Assembly (NCBI GenBank): GCA_035998495.1
Contig: DASYHP010000098.1
Span: 52,988 to 116,987 of the forward strand
Reading direction: 5' to 3'
Length of the DNA stretch: 64,000 nucleotides
From: Mesorhizobium_B sp035998495
GTDB lineage: Bacteria; Pseudomonadota; Alphaproteobacteria; Rhizobiales; Rhizobiaceae
In this document: piece after piece, positions 34,456-42,433 of the stretch
Numbering within the stretch: position 1 is the stretch's first letter
How the letters are laid out: every line of letters starts with the position of its first letter
Made by a program: the position numbers and the translations under genes
Notes under the pieces: model-generated
Told to the model about the DNA's origin: nothing
What the model saw: the letters and a program-made list of their open reading frames with translations, nothing else
Database searches by the model: none

Positions 34456-35373
34456 ATGCATACGGAAGACATGAGCCCCCGCTATCGCGATCTCGACGCA
34501 TGGCCCGTGCGAGAGATGCTCGCCGCCATGTTCGAGGGCCAGCTTGCCGCCGTGGCGGCGGTCGGCCCCGCCTTGGACGCGATCGCCGCCGCCGTGGAGG
34601 AGGCCGCGCCGCTTTTGCGCCGCGGCGGGCGCCTGGCTTATGCCGGGGCGGGAACCTCGGGCCGGCTCGGCGCGCTCGACGGAACGGAACTCGCGCCCAC
34701 CTTCGACTGGCCGGAGGAAAAGCTCGTCTTTGCGCTGGCGGGCGGCCTGCGCGCGCTGTCGGAAAGCGTGGAAGGCGCCGAGGACGACGAAGCCGCGGGC
34801 GCCGCCGCGATCGCCGGGGCTCGGATCGGCGCCGACGATGTGGTGATCGCGATCGCCGCCAGCGGCGCGACCCCCTTCACCCTCGGCGCGCTCCGGGCGG
34901 CCGGCGAGCGGGGCGCGCTGACGGTGGCGGTCGCAAACAACGGGGACGCGCCCTTGCTCGCGGCCGCGCGGCACAGGATCGTCGTGGAAACCGGGCCCGA
35001 GGCGATCGCGGGCTCGACGCGCATGAAGGCCGGCACCGCGCAGAAGGTCGTGCTCAACCTGTTCTCCACCGCGGTGATGGCACGGCTCGGACGGGTCCAT
35101 GGCGGCCGCATGGTGCATATGCGCGCGAGCAACGCGAAGCTCAGGCGACGGGCCGAGACCATGATCGGCGAAATCCTGGGCTGCGGCGCGGCCGAGGCGG
35201 CGCAACTCACTGAGGCGGCCGAAGGCGACGTGAAGCTCGCCGTGCTCCTGGGACGCGGGCTTGGGGCCGGCGAGGCCGCGGCCCTGCTCGACCGCCATGC
35301 CGGGAACCTGCGCGCGGCGCTGGGCGAAGCGTTTCCGCACCCTGGCCCGACCGGCCAAACCGAAACCGGGTAA
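34456..35373 (+). CDS. murQ: N-acetylmuramic acid 6-phosphate etherase
   Basis: A 305-residue SIS-domain lyase. L-S-P-R-Y-R-D-L-D-like start (M-S-P-R-Y-R-D-L-D), Y-A-G-A-G-T-S-G-R-L-G-A-L-D-G-T-E-L with the active-site Glu, A-A-S-G-A-T-P-F-T-L-G and G-S-T-R-M-K-A-G-T-A-Q-K are all MurQ hallmarks. It splits the lactyl ether of MurNAc-6-phosphate to GlcNAc-6-phosphate and lactate during cell-wall recycling. ATG 34456 is used, with 34471 as alternative. No muropeptide permease, MurNAc kinase or phosphotransferase gene is adjacent, so it is an isolated recycling gene. Confidence 0.93.
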   Translation: MHTEDMSPRYRDLDAWPVREMLAAMFEGQLAAVAAVGPALDAIAAAVEEAAPLLRRGGRLAYAGAGTSGRLGALDGTELAPTFDWPEEKLVFALAGGLRALSESVEGAEDDEAAGAAAIAGARIGADDVVIAIAASGATPFTLGALRAAGERGALTVAVANNGDAPLLAAARHRIVVETGPEAIAGSTRMKAGTAQKVVLNLFSTAVMARLGRVHGGRMVHMRASNAKLRRRAETMIGEILGCGAAEAAQLTEAAEGDVKLAVLLGRGLGAGEAAALLDRHAGNLRAALGEAFPHPGPTGQTETG

Positions 35374-35426
35374 AGCGGCGCGGCGGCCCTGCTCGGGCGA
35401 GCCGTCGGTCCAGGAAAGCTCCCGCC

Positions 35427-36308
35427 ATGTCGATTTCCGCAGAAGCCTCGACCGACCGGACGCTCACGGGCATCGGCCTGAGCGCCATGGCCTATGGCCT
35501 GTTCACCACCCAGGACGCCATGGTCAAATGGCTGGTGGAGGGCTTTTCGGTGCCGCAGGTGCTGTTGATGCGCAGCGTCGTCATCGTGGCGCTTGCCTTC
35601 GCGCTCGGCGGGCGGCAGGGGATTGCGGGCCTGCGCCGAAGCCCGCACAAGAAGGCCATGTCGCTGCGCGCCGCCCTGATCCTGCTGGCCTGGCTGTTCT
35701 ATTATTCCGCCGCGCGCGACCTCGCTTTGGCCGAGCTGTCGACGCTCTACTTCGCCGCGCCCGTGATCGTGGTGGCCTTGTCGGTCGTGATTCTGGGCGA
35801 AAAGGTCGGCCCGGCGCGCTGGGCCATCGTCTTCCTGGGCTTCGGGGGCGTGTTGCTGGCGGCCGACCCCACGGGCGCGGTGAGCCTCGTCCCCGCCGCC
35901 ATGGCGCTCATCGCGGCCGTCTGCTGGGCCGTCACCTCCGTCCTCGTGCGCATGATCAGCCGCTCGGAAACGAGCCTCAACCAGATGCTGGTGAGCAACG
36001 GGATCTTCACGCTCGCCTGCCTTCTGCCCATGCCCTGGCTGTGGCAGACGCCGGACATGTTCAGCCTCCTTCTGATGCTCGTGCTGGGCGTCACCGGCGG
36101 GATCGGCCAGTATCTCCTGTTCGAGGGGTTCCGGCACGCGCCGGCCTCCGTGCTCGCGCCGGTGGAGTATTCCGCTCTGGTCTGGGCCTTCCTGCTGGGC
36201 TTCCTCGTGTGGGGGGACGTGCCGGGACCGCATGTCTTCGCCGGCGCGGCGGTGATCGCCGCGAGCGGCCTTTTGCTCGTGTGGTGGGAAGGGCGGGCGA
36301 AGCCCTGA
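35427..36308 (+). CDS. EamA/DMT family transporter
   Basis: A 293-residue inner-membrane protein with about ten hydrophobic helices arranged as two EamA repeats. The first repeat begins G-I-G-L-S-A-M-A-Y-G-L-F-T-T-Q-D-A, and the second contains A-P-V-E-Y-S-A-L-V-W-A-F. Members export amino acids, metabolites or drugs. It follows murQ on the same strand with a 53-base gap. The substrate is unknown. Confidence 0.9.
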   Translation: MSISAEASTDRTLTGIGLSAMAYGLFTTQDAMVKWLVEGFSVPQVLLMRSVVIVALAFALGGRQGIAGLRRSPHKKAMSLRAALILLAWLFYYSAARDLALAELSTLYFAAPVIVVALSVVILGEKVGPARWAIVFLGFGGVLLAADPTGAVSLVPAAMALIAAVCWAVTSVLVRMISRSETSLNQMLVSNGIFTLACLLPMPWLWQTPDMFSLLLMLVLGVTGGIGQYLLFEGFRHAPASVLAPVEYSALVWAFLLGFLVWGDVPGPHVFAGAAVIAASGLLLVWWEGRAKP

Positions 36309-36383
36309 CCGGGGAAAGGCCCGGGCCGGCAGGAACAATCGCCGCCCCTGCGCGGTTGGAGAGCGCATTCCCAGGAGGTTTCC

Positions 36384-36623
36384 ATGCGCACAAAGCTTAT
36401 CGCCTACGCCTTCACGCTCGCGGCCATGGCCGCGGTCAGCTCTCCGGCCGCCGCCCAAACGGAGCCGGCCGAGCCTGTGGCTCCCGCGCCGGCCGTGGTC
36501 GCCGAGGACGACGGCTTCGACTATGGCTGGCTCGGCCTGCTCGGCCTGCTGGGGTTGGCCGGCCTTTCCGGCCGCCGCCGCCATGCGGACACGGTGAGCA
36601 CGGTCCGCACCGACCGCCACTGA
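36384..36623 (+). CDS. Small secreted protein with WGxxGxxG-type C-terminal anchor
   Basis: A 79-residue protein. It has an N-terminal signal peptide (A-Y-A-F-T-L-A-A-M-A-A-V), a Pro/Ala/Glu-rich linker, and a C-terminal Y-G-W-L-G-L-L-G-L-L-G-L-A-G-L-S-G-R-R-R segment. This hydrophobic Gly/Leu helix followed by an Arg cluster matches the tripartite shape of WGxxGxxG/MYXO-CTERM-like sorting tails. It precedes a very strong hairpin. The protein is likely membrane-tethered in the periplasm; no function can be assigned. Confidence 0.78.
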   Translation: MRTKLIAYAFTLAAMAAVSSPAAAQTEPAEPVAPAPAVVAEDDGFDYGWLGLLGLLGLAGLSGRRRHADTVSTVRTDRH

Positions 36624-36664
36624 CCGTTCGGCTCCGGCGCATCCGCCGGCGCGGCCCGCTGGCT

Positions 36665-36707
36665 GCCGGAGCATGATCGCTTCCTGCCGAAGCGATCATG
36701 CTCCGGC
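36665..36707. terminator. 19-base perfect hairpin between convergent genes
   Basis: The arms at 36665-36683 and 36689-36707 are perfect complements around C-T-G-C-C. The core G-A-G-C-A-T-G-A-T resembles a short repeat widespread in Hyphomicrobiales intergenic DNA. It lies between the rightward WGxxGxxG gene and the leftward protease gene, so it can end both transcripts. Confidence 0.8.
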
Positions 36708-36753
36708 GGGTTGCAACACGTGCCAGGCAGCGCGGTTCACCGCTTTTCTAGCT

Positions 36754-37764
36754 CTACGCCCTTCTCTCCACCGGCCGCACCTCGCGCTCCACGAGCTTGC
36801 CGTCGCGCAGCGCCGTCACGGTCACGCTCCGGCCGACGCGGCTGCCGTCGAGCAGGCGCAGGAGGTCGTCCGCCCCGTTCACCGGCCGCAAGTCGAGCCG
36901 CACGATGCGGTCGCCGACGAGAAGGCCGCCCGCCTCTGCCGGGCCGCCGGGCTCCAGCTCGCCGATGCGCACCGCCCGCTCGCCGACGCCGAGCGCCAGC
37001 GCCACGCGGCGCGCCACCGGCACGGTCTGCGCGGCCAGCCCCAAATGCGCGCGGCGCACGCGGCCGTGCCGAAGGAACTCGCCGACCACGAAGAGCGCGG
37101 TGTTGGACGACACGGCGAAGCACAGGCCCTGCGCGCCGCCGATGGTCGCCGTGTTGATGCCCACCACCTGGCCCGACGAGGCCACCAGCGGCCCGCCCGA
37201 ATTGCCGGGATTCAGCGCCGCGTCGGTCTGGATCACGTCGTCGATGAGGCGTCCGCGCTCGCCGCGAAGCGAGCGGCCCAAAGCGGAGACGATGCCGGCG
37301 GTGGCCGTCCACTCGAAGCCGAGCGGGTTGCCGATCGCCACGGCGAGATGGCCGCGCTTGAGCGTCTTGGAATCCCCGAGGCTCGCCGCGGGCACGCCGC
37401 GCGGCAGCTCGGCCCGCAGAAGCGCCAGGTCCGTGTCGGGGTCGTCGCCCAAAAGCCGCGCCTCGGCATCGCCGCCCTCTGGCACGGCGACGCGGAGGTT
37501 GCTCGCGCCCCGCACGACATGGCTGTTGGTGAGGATCAGCCCGTCAGGGGCGATCACCACGCCCGAACCCATGCCGCCGCCGCGGCCTGTGCCCCGCCCC
37601 CGCTCGCCGGGCGCGGCAAGATTGTCCACCCGCACGACCGACGGCCCGACGCGGTCCACGACGCTCGACACGCGTCGGGAGTAGAGGTCGAGCAATGCCT
37701 CGTCACCAAAGGCTTCGGGCCGCTCGGCGGCGTCGGGAGAAGGACGGAGAAGCTCGTCGAGCAT
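36754..37764 (-). CDS. HtrA/DegP-type serine protease with PDZ domain (S1C), intact triad
   Basis: A 336-residue protein. The trypsin-like domain has the full triad: His82 in L-T-N-S-H-V-V, Asp112 in D-P-D-T-D-L-A-L-L, and Ser189 in N-P-G-N-S-G-G-P-L. A PDZ domain follows at about 240-325 (G-E-L-E-P-G-G-P-A-E-A-G-G-L-L). It has no signal peptide or membrane helix at the N-terminus, unlike DegP, so it is probably cytoplasmic. It is the last gene of a leftward trio with a short LuxR protein and a pseudoprotease, and likely works with them. Confidence 0.92.
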   Translation of the reverse strand: MLDELLRPSPDAAERPEAFGDEALLDLYSRRVSSVVDRVGPSVVRVDNLAAPGERGRGTGRGGGMGSGVVIAPDGLILTNSHVVRGASNLRVAVPEGGDAEARLLGDDPDTDLALLRAELPRGVPAASLGDSKTLKRGHLAVAIGNPLGFEWTATAGIVSALGRSLRGERGRLIDDVIQTDAALNPGNSGGPLVASSGQVVGINTATIGGAQGLCFAVSSNTALFVVGEFLRHGRVRRAHLGLAAQTVPVARRVALALGVGERAVRIGELEPGGPAEAGGLLVGDRIVRLDLRPVNGADDLLRLLDGSRVGRSVTVTALRDGKLVEREVRPVERRA

Positions 37765-37812
37765 GGAAGAACCTTGTCTGGCCCGACGGCCGCGACCGTT
37801 CGGAACCCTTGA

Positions 37813-38178
37813 TCAGAGATGCAGCACGCCGATACGGGCGGCGTGCGCCACCGCATCCGTGCGGCCCAACGCGTCGAGCTTGTCGATGACGGAGCCGACA
37901 TGGAATTTCGCGGTGTGGACGGAGATGCCCAGCCGGCGGGCGATCTCCTTGTTGGACGCGCCTTCGGCCAGAAGCGTCAAAACCTCCTGTTCGCGGGGCG
38001 AGAGCGCGTAGGCGCCGTCGTCGCGAGCCGCAGGGGCAGCCGCGACGAGGGCGGCGTCGGCGCGCGCGCCCGCGTCCACGAGTTCGACGCCCGCCACGCC
38101 TTCCAGGGCGGCCGTCAGGCGGTCGGCGAGATCGGGATCGTCGATCCGCAGGGCGAGGCGAAGGGGCGCATCACTCAA
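37813..38178 (-). CDS. Short LuxR-type DNA-binding protein lacking a full receiver domain
   Basis: A 121-residue protein. Residues about 58-118 form a LuxR/FixJ helix-turn-helix (L-S-P-R-E-Q-E-V-L-T-L-L-A-E-G and V-H-T-A-K-F-H-V-G-S-V-I-D-K-L). The first 55 residues are too short for a phosphoreceiver domain, and no phospho-Asp environment is visible. It lies between the two HtrA-type genes in the same direction, with gaps of 48 and 28 bases. It could be controlled by protein contact with, or proteolysis by, its neighbours. Confidence 0.88.
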   Translation of the reverse strand: MSDAPLRLALRIDDPDLADRLTAALEGVAGVELVDAGARADAALVAAAPAARDDGAYALSPREQEVLTLLAEGASNKEIARRLGISVHTAKFHVGSVIDKLDALGRTDAVAHAARIGVLHL

Positions 38179-38206
38179 GCCAAACCTCCTCGATCGCCCG
38201 GTGCGG

Positions 38207-39082
38207 TCATGCCGCCGGCCTTTCGCCCACCGTCAACTGCGCCTCATGCGTCTGTCCGCCGCGGCGATAGGAGACGCGCGCCGTCCGGCCCACGCTTGCC
38301 GCGCCCAGCGCGCGCTGCACCTCGCGCAGAGGGGGGATGGGCCGGCCGTCCCAGCCCGTGAGCACGTCGCCTTGGGCGAGGCCAGCGCTCGCCGCCGGGC
38401 CATTGGCGTCCACGCTGATCGCCATCAGGCCCCAGCCTTCGTCGCCGTCGAGCCGCACGGGCTGGAGCCCCAGCCCCAGATAGCCGCGCCGGGGTTTTCC
38501 GTGCTTTTCCAGCTCGCCCGCGGCGCGCAGGATCGTCGCCCCGGGGATCACGAGCGCCCGCCGGCGCGGCCCGAACACGGCCATGCCGAGCGCCTGTCCG
38601 CCCACGTCGATCACCAGCCCGCCTTCGGCATGGCGGGCGAGGCGCAGATCGAGCTCGATGCGGGCGTCGATCTCGCCGCCGCGCAAGGACCGCCAGGCAG
38701 GGCCGGAATGCGCGACGACCCCGAAAGCGGCGAGCGGGTGCCCCTCGGCCGAGCCGAGCGCGAGCGCCAGCGCGCCGGCGCGGGGCAGGGCGGCGGCGTT
38801 GAGCGTGAGCGCCGGCAGCGCGCCGCCCTCCACCCGCAGAAGCGCCACATCGGTGGAAGGGTCGCGGCCGACCAGCGTGGCGGGCCGGCGTTCGCCGCCG
38901 GGCAGGCTCACCGCGATCTCGCCTTCTTCGGCCAGGGCCTCCTCGGCGGTCACGATCAGGTCGGCGCCGACCGCGATGCCGCTGGAACGCGAGCGGTGGG
39001 AGTGGACGCCGACGACGCTCGGCGCGGCCTCGGCCACGAGGCCGGAGAGCTGGTCGGAAAGGGCGGCGAGGGTGTCGGACAT
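38207..39082 (-). CDS. HtrA-like pseudoprotease with PDZ domain (catalytic His and Ser lost)
   Basis: A 291-residue protein aligning end to end with the intact protease encoded downstream. Where that protein has L-T-N-S-H-V-V this one has V-T-A-E-E-A-L (His to Glu48). Asp78 is kept in D-P-S-T-D-V-A-L-L. The N-S-G-G-P loop is replaced by H-A-E-G-G-L (Ser to Glu153). The PDZ domain is conserved (A-N-G-P-A-A-S-A-G-L-A-Q-G-D-V-L). It lacks a signal peptide. Loss of two triad residues with an intact fold suggests a binding or regulatory subunit. It is first in the leftward trio. Confidence 0.88.
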   Translation of the reverse strand: MSDTLAALSDQLSGLVAEAAPSVVGVHSHRSRSSGIAVGADLIVTAEEALAEEGEIAVSLPGGERRPATLVGRDPSTDVALLRVEGGALPALTLNAAALPRAGALALALGSAEGHPLAAFGVVAHSGPAWRSLRGGEIDARIELDLRLARHAEGGLVIDVGGQALGMAVFGPRRRALVIPGATILRAAGELEKHGKPRRGYLGLGLQPVRLDGDEGWGLMAISVDANGPAASAGLAQGDVLTGWDGRPIPPLREVQRALGAASVGRTARVSYRRGGQTHEAQLTVGERPAA

Positions 39083-39169
39083 CGGGAAAAGCTCCTGTGG
39101 AGCCTCATGTGAGCACGCCTGACAAAACTTCCCACTGCCCGGATGGGGAGTTCTGCGCCCTCTCGGCTC

Positions 39170-40096
39170 TCAAGTCCCCGCCGTCCCGAACTTCTTGCGG
39201 AACGCCGCCGGCTTGCAGCCGAAGCGCCGCCCGAACGCCTCGTAGAAGCGCGACAGCGAGCCGAAGCCCGATTCGAAGGCCACCGTGCCGATCGCCAGGT
39301 CGGTGCTCGCCAGAAGCGAGCTCGCCGTGTCGAGCCGGTGGCGCAGGATGGCCTGGGCGATGCCCATGCCCACGCCCCGCTTGAACAGCGCGGTGGCGTA
39401 ATGCGGATGAAGCCCCGCCACGCGCGCCACGTCCTCGACGGAGATGTCATCCAGCGCGTGCTCGGCGATGAAGCGCGTCATCGCCTCCACCGCGGGCAGG
39501 CGGGTGCGCGGCCCGGCGCGCCGGGTCGCCGCTTCCACTTGCACGATGCGCAGGTCGCGCCACCCGTCGCGGGCGAGCCGCCGGATGCGCGCGGACAGCT
39601 CGTCGCGCACGATCCCGGCAAGCGCCTCGCCGCCGCCCAGCAGCTCCTCGCGCCAGCCCAGGAAGATCTCGGGGTCGCGGGGGCGCACGAACGCCGCCTC
39701 GACCAGCGCGCCGGCGAACAGCGCTTCGCGCATCGCCCCCAGCTCCTTCAGGCCGAGCACCACGGAGATCGGCGCGTAAAGGCAGACGAAGCGGGTGTTC
39801 TCCGCGTGCGCCACCACCTGGTGAGGGACCATGCCCCAGAACAGCACGAGCTGGCCGGCGCGCACGGTGACCTCGTCGAGATCGAAGCGGTAGCGCATGG
39901 AGCCCTCCAGGACGAGGTTGAGCTCGACCTGGCTGTGCATGTGAGGCCCGTCCATCCGCTTCACCTCAAGCGTGGCGCCGGCGCAAAAACCGTGGTCTCC
40001 GAAAACCACCAGCGGATGTTCGGGTCCGAGTTCGGGATGCGCCGGAACGCTTTCGTCCTGCTTTCGCTTTCGGCGCGTTTTTACCAATGCGGCCAT
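39170..40096 (-). CDS. AraC family regulator with N-terminal cupin (MelR-like)
   Basis: A 308-residue regulator. The N-terminal sugar-sensing cupin has G-P-H-M-H-S-Q-V-E-L-N-L-V-L-E-G, and the C-terminal double helix-turn-helix has I-S-V-E-D-V-A-R-V-A-G-L-H-P-H-Y and F-G-S-L-S-R-F-Y-E-A-F-G. The architecture and wording of the cupin resemble melibiose/galactoside regulators. The ATG at 40096 is taken because the cluster of basic residues after it is family-like; the frame is open farther upstream. It is divergent, with 116 bases between, from a galactoside-type importer and beta-galactosidase operon that it probably activates. Confidence 0.92.
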   Translation of the reverse strand: MAALVKTRRKRKQDESVPAHPELGPEHPLVVFGDHGFCAGATLEVKRMDGPHMHSQVELNLVLEGSMRYRFDLDEVTVRAGQLVLFWGMVPHQVVAHAENTRFVCLYAPISVVLGLKELGAMREALFAGALVEAAFVRPRDPEIFLGWREELLGGGEALAGIVRDELSARIRRLARDGWRDLRIVQVEAATRRAGPRTRLPAVEAMTRFIAEHALDDISVEDVARVAGLHPHYATALFKRGVGMGIAQAILRHRLDTASSLLASTDLAIGTVAFESGFGSLSRFYEAFGRRFGCKPAAFRKKFGTAGT

Positions 40097-40212
40097 GAAT
40101 GCGGAAGAAACCGGATGTTTTTCTCGCGATGCCGGAAGAATGTCGCAGAGCGCACGCGCAGGATCAAGCATGGCGCGGGTCAAGACAATACCCGCCCTTG
40201 GGAGGAATTTCG

Positions 40213-41439
40213 ATGAACAAGCTCTTCGCCGGGCTCCTGCTCGGCTCGACTTTGCTATACTCGGCGGCCCTGGCCGGCGAGATCGTGCTCAACTCCGACC
40301 AGTCCGACCCCGCGCCCAAAAAGGCGATGGAGGAGCTGATCGCCGACTTCGAGGCCAAGCACCCCGACATCACGGTGAAGTGGAACAATTTCGACCACGA
40401 GGGCTACAAGTCGGCCATCCGCAACTTCCTGACCGCCGACGCGCCCGATGTGGCGGCCTGGTATGCCGGCAACCGCATGGCGCCCTTCGTGCAGGCCGGC
40501 CTGTTCGAGCCCGTGGACGACGTGTGGGCCGCGAACAACCTCGACGAGCAGTTGAAGTCGGCCGCCTCGGCCATGACCATCGACGGCAAGAAGTGGGGCG
40601 TGCCCTACACCTACTATCAGTGGGGCATCTACTACCGGAAGGACATCTTCGAGCAGCAGGGCATCACCCCGCCCAAGACCTGGGCCGAGCTGATCGCCGC
40701 TTCCGAGAAGCTGAAGGCGGCCGGCATCACGCCCTTCGCCATCGGCACCAAGGCGCTGTGGCCGACGGGCGGCTGGTTCGACTACCTGAACCTGCGCGTC
40801 AACGGCTACGAGTTCCACATGGATCTCACCGCCGGCAAGGTGCCCTACACGGACCCGCGCGTGAAGGCGGTGTTCGAAAAGTGGGGCGAGCTGGTGCGTC
40901 CGGGCTATTTCCTGGAGAATCACGCGGCCATCGACTGGCAGGACGCCATCCCGCAGCTCGTCCAGGGCAATGCGGCCATGTATCTGATGGGCAATTTCGC
41001 GGTCGCCACCATGAAGGACGGCGGCCTCAAGGAAGAGCAGATCGGCTTCCTGCAGTTCCCGGAGATCACCCCCGGCGTGCCGATGTCCGAGGACGCGCCC
41101 ACCGACACCTTCCACATTCCGTCGGGCGCCAAGAACAAGGAAGACGCCAAGACCTTCCTGGCCTATCTCGCTTCGCCCGAGGCGCAGACCAAGATGAACA
41201 CGACGCTCGGCCAACTGCCCGTCAACAACCAGGCCGAGAAGCCGAACGATCCCTTCCTGGCTCAAGGCTTCGAGATGCTGTCGGGCGCTGCGGGCCTCGC
41301 GCAGTTCTACGACCGCGACGCGCCCGCCGAGATGGCCAAGGCCGGCATGGAAGGCTTCCAGGAGTTCATGGTGAAGCCCGACAATCTCGACCGCATCCTG
41401 GAGCGGCTCGAGAACGTCCGCCAGCGCGTCTACAAGTAA
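40213..41439 (+). CDS. Sugar-binding protein of galactoside-type ABC importer
   Basis: A 408-residue periplasmic binding protein. The signal peptide is M-N-K-L-F-A-G-L-L-L-G-S-T-L-L and cleavage falls after A-L-A-G. Y-Y-R-K-D-I-F-E-Q-Q-G-I and K-T-W-A-E-L-I-A-A are family-1 binding-protein landmarks. G-G-G-A-G-G-A-A precedes the ATG at 40213. It starts the operon that ends in a GH42 beta-galactosidase, so a galactoside or galacto-oligosaccharide ligand is inferred. Confidence 0.95.
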   Translation: MNKLFAGLLLGSTLLYSAALAGEIVLNSDQSDPAPKKAMEELIADFEAKHPDITVKWNNFDHEGYKSAIRNFLTADAPDVAAWYAGNRMAPFVQAGLFEPVDDVWAANNLDEQLKSAASAMTIDGKKWGVPYTYYQWGIYYRKDIFEQQGITPPKTWAELIAASEKLKAAGITPFAIGTKALWPTGGWFDYLNLRVNGYEFHMDLTAGKVPYTDPRVKAVFEKWGELVRPGYFLENHAAIDWQDAIPQLVQGNAAMYLMGNFAVATMKDGGLKEEQIGFLQFPEITPGVPMSEDAPTDTFHIPSGAKNKEDAKTFLAYLASPEAQTKMNTTLGQLPVNNQAEKPNDPFLAQGFEMLSGAAGLAQFYDRDAPAEMAKAGMEGFQEFMVKPDNLDRILERLENVRQRVYK

Positions 41440-41452
41440 GCGCCGCTTCACG

Positions 41453-41477
41453 GGGCCGGGCGCCGACCGCCCGGCCC
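41453..41477 (+). terminator. Intercistronic stem-loop after the binding-protein gene
   Basis: Perfect 10-base GC arms (41453-41462 and 41468-41477) enclose a 5-base loop, 13 bases after the binding-protein stop. There is no T-run, so partial termination or message protection is more likely than full termination. Confidence 0.65.
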
Positions 41478-41506
41478 TCCTGCTCCAGAACGCGGAGCCT
41501 GCCGCC

Positions 41507-42433
41507 ATGACCGCCATCGCTCCTCCCGCTGTCGCCGAAGCGGCTGCCCCCGGCGGCTTTTGGAAGCGCCATCAGCGCAGGCTTGCGCCCTGGCTCTTCC
41601 TCGCACCCGGCATGCTCTTCTTCCTGATCTACGTGATCGTCCCGATCTTCCAGTCGATCTGGATCTCGTTCTACGACTGGGACGGGCTGTCGCCGGCCAC
41701 CTGGATCGGGTTCGGCAACTATTCCGAACTCTGGACCGACGACGCGTTCTACACCTCGCTGTGGAACAACCTGCTCTGGCTGGTGCTCTACTTGGCCGCC
41801 GTGCCGCTCGGGTTGTTCGCAGCCTTGTTCCTCAACCAGACGGTCACGGGCGTCCGGCTCTACAAGTCGCTGTTCTTCTTTCCCTTTGTCATCAGCCAGG
41901 TCGTGGTGGGGCTGATCTTCTCCTGGTTCTACGCTCCCAATTTCGGCCTGTTCTCCGAGTTCACGGAGTGGGTCACGGGCCGGGAGATCGCGGTGCTGGC
42001 CGACGAGCGATACGTCACGCTCGGCATCATCGTCGCCGGGCTGTGGCCGCAGATCGCCTATTGCATGATCCTGTTCTTGACGGGGCTCAACAACATCAAT
42101 CCCGAGCAGATCGAAGCCGCCCGCATGGACAATGCCAGGGGCTGGCGCATGCTCTGGCACATCGTCCTGCCGCAGCTCGGCCCCGCCACTTTCATCGCGC
42201 TGGTCGTCACGGTGATCGGCGCGCTGCGCTCGTTCGACCTCGTTTCCATCATGACCGACGGCGGGCCCTACGGCTCGAGCCGGGTGCTCTCCTTCTACAT
42301 GTATGAGCAGGCGCTCTCGGAATACGGCTTCCGCATGGGCTACGGCGCGGCGATCGCGGTCGTGCTCTTCGCCATCATGATGGTCTTCATCTCCGTCTTC
42401 ATCGTCCGTATGTTCAGCCAGGAGAGGGCCTGA
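41507..42433 (+). CDS. Carbohydrate ABC transporter permease (MalF type)
   Basis: A 308-residue permease with about six helices (first L-F-L-A-P-G-M-L-F-F-L-I-Y-V) and an EAA loop, I-E-A-A-R-M-D-N-A-R-G-W-R-M-L. Its stop overlaps the next permease start as T-G-A-T-G, so the two subunits are translationally coupled. It forms the channel of the importer that starts at 40213. Confidence 0.95.
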   Translation: MTAIAPPAVAEAAAPGGFWKRHQRRLAPWLFLAPGMLFFLIYVIVPIFQSIWISFYDWDGLSPATWIGFGNYSELWTDDAFYTSLWNNLLWLVLYLAAVPLGLFAALFLNQTVTGVRLYKSLFFFPFVISQVVVGLIFSWFYAPNFGLFSEFTEWVTGREIAVLADERYVTLGIIVAGLWPQIAYCMILFLTGLNNINPEQIEAARMDNARGWRMLWHIVLPQLGPATFIALVVTVIGALRSFDLVSIMTDGGPYGSSRVLSFYMYEQALSEYGFRMGYGAAIAVVLFAIMMVFISVFIVRMFSQERA

